From NCBI GenBank assembly GCA_943846685.1, contig OX044363.1, positions 1,344,001 to 1,408,000 of the forward strand: a stretch of 64,000 nt of DNA, written 5' to 3'. Each line of letters starts with the position of its first letter. Position 1 is the stretch's first letter. Position numbers and translations under genes: made by a program. This stretch comes from an uncultured Pseudomonadales bacterium (lineage in GTDB: Bacteria > Pseudomonadota > Gammaproteobacteria > Pseudomonadales > Porticoccaceae). Below, in pieces: positions 56,505 to 64,000 of this stretch. The notes below the pieces were generated by a model. It saw only the letters and a program-made list of their open reading frames with translations, was not told where the DNA came from and made no database searches.

Positions 56505-56649
56505 CCCTCTGGATACCCTTGAGATCAATCAGGGCCCGCTTATAAGTTTTTAATTTTCAGGTCGAGCGAGCGCCTGTTTGAGCGAAGCGAGTTGCGTGAG
56601 CGCTGGAAATTATAAACTTATGGGACCGATCTCAAGGGTATCCAGAGGG
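56505..56649. repeat. 145-bp hairpin element with 22-bp perfect terminal arms
   Basis: CCCTCTGGATACCCTTGAGATC (56505-56526, 22 bases) pairs perfectly with 56628-56649. Inside lies a second stem (AAGTTTTTAATTTTCAG with CTGGAAATTATAAACTT, two mismatches) and a GC-rich centre with GAGCGAGCG/GAGCGAAGCGAG repeats. It is unlike the other repeats of the window and could be a MITE-like element or a structured RNA. The neighbouring sequence beyond the arms is unremarkable. Confidence 0.8.
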
Positions 56650-56779
56650 GCTATTCCCCTCAATCACAAAACTCCCCAAACTCCTCCCTAATAAGAAATG
56701 CATAGAAAATAACTGCTATGATCCCCAATAACTGAACTAATAATTACTCCAGCAAGTAATAACTATTAATTAAAATAGC
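56650..56779. other. AT-rich leader before the thioesterase pair
   Basis: No gene is visible between the hairpin element and the thioesterase gene. The stretch is AT-rich and may hold the promoter of the thioesterases, but no pair of boxes with good spacing is obvious. Confidence 0.5.
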
Positions 56780-57334
56780 TTGAGCAAACAACCGAGTAAA
56801 ACAATGGCATTTGATATGACAATGGCCCTGTTCCGGCCAGCGCTAAAATATGCGATGGAAAAGAATGGTCATGGTAAGACCCTCGGACTCAAGATGACCG
56901 AGATTAATCGCGGTGAAATCAATCTGGTCTTTCCCTACAACGAAGAAGTGGTCGGCAACCCGCTCACCGGTGTTGTCCACGGCGGTGTAATTGTCAGCCT
57001 GCTCGACACCGCCTGTGGCTCCGCAGCTATGACCGTGCTTAATACCCCTGCAGTAGCCCCAACCATGGACCTGCGCCTCGACTATATGCATCCGGCGGAA
57101 CCCCATAAACCCATCTATGTCGAAGCCAAAGTCTATCGCCAGACCTCCAATGTTATCTTCTGCCGCGGACTGGCATGGCAAGAAGACAAAGAAAACCCGA
57201 TTGCCCACTGTGTTGCCAACTTTATGAAAGTCGACTCAAAAAGCATTAACTTTAGCGCCATTGCCGTTACCCAGTTGCGTCGGCTTATGCCCTGGGGGCA
57301 GAGATCAAGTAGTGAACAGGAGAGCGGAAAATGA
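56780..57334 (+). CDS. PaaI-family (hotdog) thioesterase
   Basis: This hotdog-fold thioesterase has the active-site region LTGVVHGGVIVSLLDTACGSAAMTV, the HGG motif that positions the nucleophile water. The ORF starts with TTG 56780; an ATG 24 bases later (MAFDMTMALF) is an alternative. It would hydrolyse an aromatic or acyl-CoA. Its stop overlaps the start of a second, related thioesterase by four bases, so they are co-translated. Confidence 0.87.
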   Translation: MSKQPSKTMAFDMTMALFRPALKYAMEKNGHGKTLGLKMTEINRGEINLVFPYNEEVVGNPLTGVVHGGVIVSLLDTACGSAAMTVLNTPAVAPTMDLRLDYMHPAEPHKPIYVEAKVYRQTSNVIFCRGLAWQEDKENPIAHCVANFMKVDSKSINFSAIAVTQLRRLMPWGQRSSSEQESGK

Positions 57335-57789
57335 GCGCACATCAAGATAACCATCCGCTCGAAGATTGGCAGGCCAGTGTCACTGCAGCCCGACTGGAAA
57401 AATGTCCCCAGTCAGTTATAGAGATGATTCCCTACGCTTCGTTTATTGGCGCCCAGGCCAAAATTGAAAATGACCAATTGCTCTACTGGCTAGATAAACG
57501 CCCATCGAATATCGGCAACCCATCATTACCAGCTCTCCATGGTGGCGTTATTGGCGGCTTTCTCGAACTCGCCGCAGCCGTAGAAATTATCTACAACCTC
57601 GATATTACCGCCGTGCCCAAAGTGGTGGATTTCTCCCTCGACTACCTGCGTGCCGGCCGCTATAAAACCGTCTATGCCAAATGCAATGTACTGCGTCAGG
57701 GCAAGAAGCTGGTCAATGTCACGGCTATCGCCTGGCAGGACGACGAGAACACTCCGATCGCCACCGCACGCTGCCATTTCCTTATTTAA
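57331..57789 (+). CDS. PaaI-family (hotdog) thioesterase, second copy
   Basis: This 152-residue hotdog protein shares the layout of the first: LPALHGGVIGGFLELAAAVEIIYNL replaces the active-site helix, and KVVDFSLDYLRAGRYKTVYAKCNVLRQGKKL is the following sheet. The acidic residue of the active site (Asp in the first, Glu here) differs. Two adjacent paralogues may form a heteromer or act on different acyl groups. Confidence 0.87.
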   Translation: MSAHQDNHPLEDWQASVTAARLEKCPQSVIEMIPYASFIGAQAKIENDQLLYWLDKRPSNIGNPSLPALHGGVIGGFLELAAAVEIIYNLDITAVPKVVDFSLDYLRAGRYKTVYAKCNVLRQGKKLVNVTAIAWQDDENTPIATARCHFLI

Positions 57790-57805
57790 ACAATCTCCCT
57801 GAGCG

Positions 57806-57833
57806 GTTGAAATTTATTTCAGCGCCCCCATCT
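57806..57833 (+). promoter_or_regulatory. Sigma-32-type heat-shock promoter of htpG
   Basis: GTTGAAA (57806-57812) and CCCCATCT (57826-57833) are separated by 13 bases and match the sigma-32 consensus CTTGAAA-N11-16-CCCCATnT at all but one position. It lies about 85 bases before the htpG start, as expected for a heat-shock gene. Confidence 0.8.
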
Positions 57834-57919
57834 GATAGCTCATATAACAATTCATCTAATAGTCTGTTTGACAGGCTATTTAATAGTTTATGTAGCTAAT
57901 ATCAGGAGATCGACAGGAA

Positions 57920-59860
57920 ATGACAGCAAAAGCTAAATCAGCAGAAACACTGGGTTTTCAAACCGAAGCCAAACAACTACTTCACCTAATGATTCACTCT
58001 CTGTACTCCAACAAAGAGATATTTTTACGTGAGTTGATTTCAAATGCCTCAGACGCCACCGATAAATTGCGCGTTGAAGCTCTGGAAAATGCCGCGCTCT
58101 ATGAAGATGACGGTGATCTGCGTATTCGTATTGCCCTCGATGAAGAGGCCAAAACCGTAGTTATTTCCGATAATGGTATCGGTATGTCTCGCGATGAAGT
58201 TATTACCAATCTCGGCACCATAGCCAAGTCGGGTACTGCTGATTTCCTTAAGAATCTAACCGGCGACCAAAAGCAGGACTCCCAGCTTATCGGTCAGTTT
58301 GGCGTAGGTTTTTACTCCTCATTTATTGTTGCCGACAAAGTGGTTGTAGAGACCCGTCGCGCCGGTGCAGAGGCTTCAGCAGCGATTCGCTGGAGCTGTG
58401 AAGGCGAAGCCGATTATCAGCTTGAAGAGATTGAGCGCAGTGAGCGAGGAACCACAATCACTCTGCACCTGAAAAGCGAAGAACAAGAATTTGCCAATGA
58501 CTGGCGTCTGCGCAGTATTGTTAAAAAGTACTCCGACCATATCGCCATCCCCGTGGAAATGCTTAAGCAAGAACCACCGGCAATGCCCGGCGACGAGCCA
58601 AAAGACGAAGAGCCTGCTGAGATAGTTCCAGAGTGGGAAGCGGTTAACGATGCTCAGGCGCTTTGGACCCGCTCCAGAAGCGAGGTTAGCGACGATGAGT
58701 ACAAAGAGTTCTACCGCCATGTATCCCATGACTTTAATGAGCCGCTGAGCTGGAGCCACAACCGCGTAGAGGGCAAGCACGAGTACACCAGCCTGCTGTA
58801 TATCCCCGCCAATGCACCCATGGATCTCTACCAGCGTGAAGCCTCACGCGGTATCAAGCTGTATATCAAGCGCACCTTTATTATGGATGATGCCGAACAG
58901 TTTATGCCCATGTACCTGCGCTTTGTAAAAGGTGTATTGGACAGCACAGACCTACCCCTCAATGTCTCCCGTGAAATTCTCCAGAAGACACCCATGGTCG
59001 ACAGCATTCGCGCCGCACTGACCAAGCGCGTTCTCGATATGCTCGGCAAAATGGCGACCAATGAGCCAGAAAAATATGCCACATTCTGGACCCAGTTTGG
59101 CGCTGTATTGAAAGAAGGTCCCAGTGAAGATAATGGCAATCGCGAGAAGATCGCCAAGCTATTCCGCTTTTCCAGCTCGACCAGCGGTTCAGCAGATCAA
59201 AATGTTAGCCTTGAAGACTATATTGGCCGCATGAAAGAAGGGCAGGACAAGATCTACTTTGTGACTGGCGACAGCTACTCGGTAATTAAGAACAGCCCCT
59301 ACCTGGAAGTGTTCGACAAGCACGGAATCGAAGTGCTGCTGATGTCTGATCGTATTGACGAGTGGATGATGGGCTACCTTACCGAGTTTGATGGTAAGTC
59401 CTTTGAAGATGTCGCCCGTGGTGAGCTTGACCTAAGCAAGATCACTGGCGAAGAGTCGAAGTCCGAATCAAATGCTGATGGCGAACAAAAGCCTGAAGAT
59501 AAAGAGCACGCTGAATTATTGGTTCGCATCAAAGGATTACTGGAAGAGAAGGTTGAAGAAGTGCGCAGCACCAGCCGTCTGACCAACTCACCAGCCTGTC
59601 TGGTAGTCGGTGCCAATGATATGGGCGAGCAGATGCGTAAGATTATGGCTGCCGCAGGGCAGCCGGTTCCAGAGGCCAAGCCGATTCTTGAAATCAATGC
59701 AGATCACCCATTGGTCAACAAGCTTGAGACCGAAGCCGATGATGAGCAGGCCAAGGTATTGGCCAGTGTACTATTTGATCAGGCAGCGCTGTCTGCTGGT
59801 CGACCGCTGGAAAATCCTGCGCAGTTTGTTCAAGAGCTCAATCGTTTAATGTTTGGATAA
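57920..59860 (+). CDS. htpG: Chaperone HtpG (Hsp90)
   Basis: This is the bacterial Hsp90, an ATP-dependent chaperone of 646 residues. The GHKL ATP site is intact: [36 protein letters not shown] and [17 protein letters not shown]. The middle domain with the catalytic arginine (SREILQKT) and the C-terminal dimer domain follow. An acidic segment ([14 protein letters not shown]) near residue 220 is an insertion in the N/M linker. It has a heat-shock-type promoter and its own terminator. Confidence 0.98.
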   Translation: MTAKAKSAETLGFQTEAKQLLHLMIHSLYSNKEIFLRELISNASDATDKLRVEALENAALYEDDGDLRIRIALDEEAKTVVISDNGIGMSRDEVITNLGTIAKSGTADFLKNLTGDQKQDSQLIGQFGVGFYSSFIVADKVVVETRRAGAEASAAIRWSCEGEADYQLEEIERSERGTTITLHLKSEEQEFANDWRLRSIVKKYSDHIAIPVEMLKQEPPAMPGDEPKDEEPAEIVPEWEAVNDAQALWTRSRSEVSDDEYKEFYRHVSHDFNEPLSWSHNRVEGKHEYTSLLYIPANAPMDLYQREASRGIKLYIKRTFIMDDAEQFMPMYLRFVKGVLDSTDLPLNVSREILQKTPMVDSIRAALTKRVLDMLGKMATNEPEKYATFWTQFGAVLKEGPSEDNGNREKIAKLFRFSSSTSGSADQNVSLEDYIGRMKEGQDKIYFVTGDSYSVIKNSPYLEVFDKHGIEVLLMSDRIDEWMMGYLTEFDGKSFEDVARGELDLSKITGEESKSESNADGEQKPEDKEHAELLVRIKGLLEEKVEEVRSTSRLTNSPACLVVGANDMGEQMRKIMAAAGQPVPEAKPILEINADHPLVNKLETEADDEQAKVLASVLFDQAALSAGRPLENPAQFVQELNRLMFG

Positions 59861-59880
59861 GTTAAACAGCTCCGTTGATT

Positions 59881-59908
59881 AAAAAAGCGCCCTCCGTGGG
59901 CGCTTTTT
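59881..59908 (+). terminator. Terminator of htpG
   Basis: AAAAAAGCGCCC-TCCGT-GGGCGCTTTTTC is a stable hairpin with a T5 run 20 bases after the htpG stop. Confidence 0.94.
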
Positions 59909-59987
59909 CTTATTCACGGCTGAAGTTTGCAGGGCATCACCTTATAATGCCCGCAATTAAAGAATAACTGGCTTGGAGCAGGGCTCT

Positions 59988-61019
59988 GTGACAAATAATA
60001 ACAATCATAAAATTGCCGTATTAGGCGGTGGCAGCTTCGGCACCATTATCGCCAACATGCTCGCCGTCAATGGTCACGCAACCACATTGTGGATGCGCAG
60101 CGCTGAACAGCTGCAGGCGATCGAGGCCAGCGGTGAAAATGCCGCTTACTTGCCCGGTTTTAAATTAGACCCAACGCTTAACTTCAGTACTGATATTGAA
60201 CAGGCCCTAGCGGGTGTGGATACAGTGTTTTTTGCCGTACCCAGCAGCTCATTTCGAAAAGTGGCCAAGTTAGTCAGCCCATGGGTCGACAGTGAAACCG
60301 TATTAATCAGTGCCGCCAAAGGCATAGAAGCCGAAACTTTCCTGCTGCCAAGTCAGATACTTGAGCAGGAACTACCTGACTGCAAAGTCGGTGTTATCAG
60401 CGGCCCCAATCTTGCCAAAGAAATCGCCAACTTTGAAATAACCGCTACAGTGATTGCCAGTGAGCACGACAGCCTCTGTGATCGCGCTCAGGAACTGTTG
60501 GCATCCAATTATTTTAGAATCTACGCCAATCACGATCGCTACGGTGTCGAGTTGGCTGGAGCCCTAAAGAATATTTACGCCATCGTTGCCGGTATCGCCG
60601 AGGCAATGAAGGTTGGCCAAAACACCAAAAGTGTTGTGCTAACTCGCAGCCTGGCCGAGATGAGCCGCTTTGCCAGTCAGCTTGGCGCAGACCCGCTGAC
60701 CTTTTTAGGGCTCAGTGGTGTCGGTGATCTCTACGTTACCTGCAGCTCACCTCTCAGCCGCAATTTCCGCGTTGGATTAGCGCTAGGAGAGGGCAAAAGC
60801 CTAGATCAGGCAATTGCCGATGTAGGTCAGGTGGCCGAAGGCGTAAATACGACTAAACTAGTAAAAGAGAGAGCCGATAAATTAGGTATTTATATGCCAT
60901 TGGCCTCGGCCCTGTACGCCATTATGTTTGAGCAGCGACCGATTGTTGAGTCCCTGCAAGCCATGATGGTGGCAGAACAAAACACAGATGTTGAATTTAT
61001 GGTGAAACCCAATGAGTGA
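59988..61019 (+). CDS. gpsA: Glycerol-3-phosphate dehydrogenase [NAD(P)+] GpsA
   Basis: GpsA reduces dihydroxyacetone phosphate to sn-glycerol-3-phosphate for phospholipid synthesis. The NAD motif GGGSFGTIIANMLA, ISGPNLAKEIA, the catalytic lysine in GALKNIYAIVAGIAEAM and FLGLSGVGDLYVTCSSPLSRN are present. I use GTG 59988 with GGAG at 59975-59978; a TTG 15 bases earlier is in frame but overlaps the ribosome site. The stop overlaps the next gene by eight bases. Confidence 0.97.
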   Translation: MTNNNNHKIAVLGGGSFGTIIANMLAVNGHATTLWMRSAEQLQAIEASGENAAYLPGFKLDPTLNFSTDIEQALAGVDTVFFAVPSSSFRKVAKLVSPWVDSETVLISAAKGIEAETFLLPSQILEQELPDCKVGVISGPNLAKEIANFEITATVIASEHDSLCDRAQELLASNYFRIYANHDRYGVELAGALKNIYAIVAGIAEAMKVGQNTKSVVLTRSLAEMSRFASQLGADPLTFLGLSGVGDLYVTCSSPLSRNFRVGLALGEGKSLDQAIADVGQVAEGVNTTKLVKERADKLGIYMPLASALYAIMFEQRPIVESLQAMMVAEQNTDVEFMVKPNE

Positions 61020-61446
61020 TAAAAAAATACCTTTAACTAATTGTAATACCTGGATCCGCCTCGCCTATATGGTGCTGTTTGGCTTTCTGTTGATGGTCGC
61101 GCGACTGGTTATCGCCGTTGTAGTCGTCGTACAGTTTCTACTAGTTCTGGTGATTGGCTCAGATAATAAGAATCTGCGCAATCTCGGTCAGGGTCTCGGC
61201 AAGTGGGTCTATAGAACAGTGATGTTCCTGACCTTTAACGCTGAAGAAAAGCCCTTTCCCTTTGATGAGTGGCCATCCACTGATGCCACTGAAGGCTATT
61301 CGGTGAACAGCGCTGAAGATTCATCGGAAGACGATATTGAAGATGCAGAATATGTTGAAGCCGAAGAGGTAGTTGACGATGATATTCCATCGTTCACCGC
61401 CGACGAATCTGAATCTGATGAAGATAGAGATCAGCCGCTAAAATAA
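61012..61446 (+). CDS. DUF4389 domain-containing membrane protein
   Basis: This 144-residue protein has a hydrophobic segment (LAYMVLFGFLLMVARLVIAVVVVVQFLLVLVIG) that could make one or two helices, then LRNLGQGLGKWVYRTVMFLTFNAEEKPFPFDEWP, the DUF4389 signature. The C-terminus is very acidic. It overlaps gpsA and so is translationally coupled. Its role is unknown. Confidence 0.85.
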   Translation: MSDKKIPLTNCNTWIRLAYMVLFGFLLMVARLVIAVVVVVQFLLVLVIGSDNKNLRNLGQGLGKWVYRTVMFLTFNAEEKPFPFDEWPSTDATEGYSVNSAEDSSEDDIEDAEYVEAEEVVDDDIPSFTADESESDEDRDQPLK

Positions 61447-61498
61447 TCGGCACCTAATAATAAAAAAAACAGCCTGCTGTACTGCAAAGAGATCGACT

Positions 61499-62368
61499 AT
61501 GTCACTTGAATTTATCAGTGAAAGAACCTTTAACGTCAACGGACTGAACTTTGCCGCCAAAGAGTGGGGCACCCCGGGCGCGACCCCGGTAATTGCCCTG
61601 CATGGCTGGCTCGACAATGCCGCCAGCTTCGATGTTATGTTGCCCTATATGGACAACCTGCATGTGATAGCGCTGGACTGCGCGGGCCATGGCAACAGCA
61701 GTTTCCGCTCCGCAGACTCAAGCTACAATATCTGGCAGGATATCGCCGAAGTGATGGCTGTTGCCGATCAGTTGGGCTGGCAGCGTTTCGCGCTGCTCGG
61801 TCACAGCCGTGGCGCAATAATATCCAGCCTTGTCGCCGGCACCTTTCCCGAGCGCATCAGCCATGTCGCCCTGATTGACGGGCATATGCCAAGTCTTGCC
61901 GATGCTCAGGGTTCAGCCGTACAGCTGGCTAAATCACTTTCTGAACACCGCCGTTACACTGCGTCTACACCGAGCTTTTTCCACAGCTTTGATCGCGCAG
62001 TGCAGGCGCGGGTCAATGGTTTTGTGCCCCTGCAGGAATCAGCTGCAACACTGCTTGCGCAGCGCGGTGTGCGCGAAGAGTCTCGCGGCTTTTACTGGCA
62101 TAACGATCAACGGCTTAAGGCCGCCTCTGAGTTAAAGCTGACCCGCGACCATCTCAAGGATTTTCACAGTGCAATAACAGCCCAGGTTATATTGATTCAA
62201 GCTGAGGGCAGTCCTTTCTATACCAGCAGCCCAGAGAACGATGAATCCTTTTCCTGGGTATCAAGTCTGCATCTATTAACCATGCCTGGATCACACCATC
62301 TGCATATGGAAGATCAGGCCCAGCAGGTTGCTGAACAGATTCAGGGATTTTTACAACCAATAGGATAA
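61499..62368 (+). CDS. Alpha/beta hydrolase
   Basis: This 289-residue hydrolase has the canonical ALHGWLDNAASFD oxyanion loop, the nucleophile elbow LLGHSRGA (Ser103), and the histidine in GSHHLHMED near residue 265. The cap is short. It is a broad esterase/hydrolase family with no sequence-based substrate. It follows DUF4389 after 52 bases and precedes DUF2164 by 18 bases. Confidence 0.9.
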   Translation: MSLEFISERTFNVNGLNFAAKEWGTPGATPVIALHGWLDNAASFDVMLPYMDNLHVIALDCAGHGNSSFRSADSSYNIWQDIAEVMAVADQLGWQRFALLGHSRGAIISSLVAGTFPERISHVALIDGHMPSLADAQGSAVQLAKSLSEHRRYTASTPSFFHSFDRAVQARVNGFVPLQESAATLLAQRGVREESRGFYWHNDQRLKAASELKLTRDHLKDFHSAITAQVILIQAEGSPFYTSSPENDESFSWVSSLHLLTMPGSHHLHMEDQAQQVAEQIQGFLQPIG

Positions 62369-62386
62369 AAAGGAATTTTACAGACT

Positions 62387-62641
62387 ATGGCAAAAATTGA
62401 ATTTAATGAGCATGAGAAGGCCTCTATCGTCGCCAAGATTAAGCTCTATTTTAGCGAAGAGCTGGATCAGCATATTGCTCAGTTTGACGCCGAGTTTCTC
62501 CTCGATTTCTTTAATGAAGAGATCGGTGCTTACCATTACAATCGCGGACTGGCCGATGCCAGAACAATTCTCGAAGAAAAACTTGAAACTATTACCGATG
62601 CTTTTTATGAGATCGAAAAACCCACAGAATTCGCGCGTTAG
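62387..62641 (+). CDS. DUF2164 domain-containing protein
   Basis: This 84-residue protein has LYFSEELDQHIAQFDAEFLLDFFNEEIGAYHYNRGLADARTILEEKLETITDAFYEIEKP, the DUF2164 pattern. It is small, soluble and of unknown function. It lies between the alpha/beta hydrolase and the pterin dehydratase gene, 14 bases from the latter. Confidence 0.87.
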   Translation: MAKIEFNEHEKASIVAKIKLYFSEELDQHIAQFDAEFLLDFFNEEIGAYHYNRGLADARTILEEKLETITDAFYEIEKPTEFAR

Positions 62642-62655
62642 ACGCAAGGTTAACA

Positions 62656-63018
62656 ATGACTGATCTTGCTACTCAATCCTGCGTAAGTTTTTCCCCGTCC
62701 TCTAAAGAAGCGCCTAAATCACCCTCCAATAACGAACTTGCCGAATATCTTCAACAGCTGGTTGGCTGGCAGGTAGTCCCCGGCACAGACGCCAATAATG
62801 CACTGCAAAAACTGGAAAAAACCTTTAGCTTTGATAATTACCAACAGTCGATGGATTTTACCAATCGCGTCGCTGAACTGGCCGAAGCCGAAGATCACCA
62901 TCCCGCGCTGCTCACCGAATGGGGAAAAGTAAGGGTTACCTGGTGGACCCATGCTATAGGTGGTTTGCACCTGAATGACTTTATCTGTGCCGCAAAGACC
63001 GACTTGCTCAATCAGTAG
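62656..63018 (+). CDS. 4a-hydroxytetrahydrobiopterin dehydratase (pterin-4a-carbinolamine dehydratase)
   Basis: This 120-residue protein has the fold and active site of PCD/PhhB: LEKTFSFDNYQQSMDFTNRVAELAEAEDHHPALLTEWGKVRVTWWTHAIGGLHLNDF, with the EDHHP histidine pair and the tryptophan-rich sheet. It dehydrates 4a-hydroxytetrahydropterin for recycling of tetrahydropterin in aromatic hydroxylation. It converges on folE, an enzyme at the start of pterin synthesis, separated by a bidirectional terminator. Confidence 0.94.
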   Translation: MTDLATQSCVSFSPSSKEAPKSPSNNELAEYLQQLVGWQVVPGTDANNALQKLEKTFSFDNYQQSMDFTNRVAELAEAEDHHPALLTEWGKVRVTWWTHAIGGLHLNDFICAAKTDLLNQ

Positions 63019-63023
63019 GACAC

Positions 63024-63052
63024 AAAAAAGCCCACTTAAAAGTGGGCTTTTT
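63024..63052. terminator. Bidirectional terminator between the dehydratase and folE
   Basis: AAAAAAGCCCACTT-AA-AAGTGGGCTTTTT is a symmetric hairpin flanked by A6 and T5, able to stop both convergent genes. Confidence 0.93.
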
Positions 63053-63077
63053 CAATACTGCTTTATGCTTAAGAAGC

Positions 63078-63623
63078 TTAATGATTACTAAGCAACGTCA
63101 AAAACTCAGTGCGAGTTGCCTGATCGCTGCGGAAAGTTCCCAACATAGCCGAAGTCTTCATAGAAGAGTTCTGCTTCTCAACACCGCGCATCATCATGCA
63201 CATATGCTTGGCTTCAACAATAACCCCAACACCGCGAGCCTCAGTCACTTCCTGAATAGTTGAAGCAATCTGCTGTGCCAGCGCCTCCTGAATCTGCAGA
63301 CGACGGGCAAACATATCCACCACACGAGCAACCTTGGACAGACCTAACACCTTACCGTTGGGAATATAGGCCACATGGCATTTGCCAATAAACGGCAGCA
63401 GGTGATGTTCACAAAGTGAAAATAGCTCAATATCCTTAACAATAACCATCTCTTCAGAGTCAGAAGGGAACAGGGCATCGTTGATAACATCTTTAAGGTC
63501 CATCTCATAACCACTGGTCAGATAGGAAAATGCTTTAGCAGCTCTATCCGGAGTGTCTAACAGGCCAGGTCGGCGAATATCTTCGCCAGTGCTTTCTATT
63601 ATTTTTTCGTAGTGGTCTCTCAT
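63078..63623 (-). CDS. folE: GTP cyclohydrolase I FolE
   Basis: FolE converts GTP to dihydroneopterin triphosphate, the first step of folate and pterin synthesis. The 181-residue product has the zinc ligands in [29 protein letters not shown] (Cys71, His74) and [16 protein letters not shown] (Cys142), with [15 protein letters not shown] in the substrate pocket. Length and motifs match the type I enzyme. It has its own start region divergent from prmB. Confidence 0.97.
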   Translation of the reverse strand: MRDHYEKIIESTGEDIRRPGLLDTPDRAAKAFSYLTSGYEMDLKDVINDALFPSDSEEMVIVKDIELFSLCEHHLLPFIGKCHVAYIPNGKVLGLSKVARVVDMFARRLQIQEALAQQIASTIQEVTEARGVGVIVEAKHMCMMMRGVEKQNSSMKTSAMLGTFRSDQATRTEFLTLLSNH

Positions 63624-63741
63624 TAATTAGTTTCCAGCTTAAAGTTATTGTGTGGTGTAAAAACGCCCTCATTCTGTAACAAAGTGCACATCATTGCCAG
63701 TTTCAGGGTTAAAATAGTTGGCTAGCGGAGAATTAATAGCA

Positions 63742-64000
63742 ATGCCAGAAAATAACACAGAAATTAACAGCAATAGTGCACCCACAGTAGGGCAGATGCT
63801 CGAGCGTGGGCAGTCACTCTTTGAAAAAAGCGGCCTCTATTTTGGTCATGGAACCGATAATAGTTGGGATGAAGCCGTCTACCTGCTCTCCTTTGCTCTC
63901 GACCTAAGCCCAGATGCCGATCGTGCAGTCTTGGAAAAGGTGCTTACAGAGCAGCAGCAACAGGAAATCGAAGACCTTTATGCCCGCCGTATCAGCGAGC
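63742..64000 (+). CDS. prmB: Ribosomal protein L3 glutamine methyltransferase PrmB, 3'-truncated
   Basis: Only the first 86 codons are in the window. The N-terminal helical domain has LFEKSGLYFGHGTDNSWDEAVYLLSFALDLSPDADR and then LYARRISE, a close match to the start of PrmB, which methylates Gln150 of L3. The catalytic NPPY motif lies beyond the window. It is divergent from folE. Confidence 0.85.
   Translation, partial: MPENNTEINSNSAPTVGQMLERGQSLFEKSGLYFGHGTDNSWDEAVYLLSFALDLSPDADRAVLEKVLTEQQQQEIEDLYARRISE

Overview
The window is a gene-dense stretch of a gammaproteobacterial chromosome. Many genes (lolCDE, queF, the sdh-suc block, htpG, gpsA, folE, miaE, nfuA) are of the kind found in Pseudomonadales/Cellvibrionales relatives, and two TonB-dependent receptors plus moderate GC fit a marine SAR92/Porticoccaceae-like heterotroph. 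The lineage is an inference from gene content only; no marker phylogeny was possible.

Layout. 1-6.3 kb: lipoprotein release (lolCDE, first gene truncated by the window edge), a DUF2062 protein, and an ABC-2 exporter overlapping queF. 6.3-8.2 kb: a RelBE/ParDE-type toxin-antitoxin pair and a membrane class III nucleotide cyclase. 8.26-9.27 kb: an unusual array of four truncated tRNA-Ser 5' halves, each followed by a chain of hairpins, ending in one intact tRNA-Ser(GGA); a related 77-bp repeat follows. 9.7-14.0 kb: small membrane and periplasmic genes, then an operon of VTC-domain polymerase, DUF4956 membrane protein and outer-membrane porin, with a tiny lipoprotein behind it. 14.0-22.9 kb: a split FAD dehydrogenase, a TonB receptor, a beta-propeller lipoprotein and a split carboxylesterase. 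22.9-26.6 kb: DoxX, radical SAM, two TIGR04282/TIGR04283-type glycosyltransferases and an MTA-phosphorylase-family enzyme, resembling part of an arsenosugar pathway. 26.7-31.1 kb: an acyl-CoA dehydrogenase and a second TonB receptor.

31-44 kb: a repeat-rich stretch with a GIY-YIG protein, DUF2970, metH, nfuA, a multiply frameshifted acnB, a GST, miaE and gltA. 44-55 kb: the TCA-cycle block sdhCDAB-sucAB-lpd-sucCD, divergent from gltA, so most of the oxidative TCA cycle lies within 18 kb. 55-57 kb: a repeat block with a duplicated sucD tail, a second toxin-antitoxin pair and a 145-bp hairpin element. 57-64 kb: two PaaI-type thioesterases, htpG with a sigma-32-like promoter, gpsA, DUF4389, an alpha/beta hydrolase, DUF2164, a pterin dehydratase, folE (opposite strand) and the start of prmB.

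Two features run through the window. A dispersed repeat family (core CATCCTGAGCG-AGCCGAAGGATCT and its reverse) fills many intergenic gaps, often as tandem arrays with 25-, 40- or 180-bp periods. Four otherwise well-conserved genes are broken by single-base indels, several in homopolymers, which suggests either long-read/metagenome consensus errors or recent decay. The most novel-looking structure is the tRNA-Ser 5'-half/hairpin array, where hairpins are kept while their sequences change.
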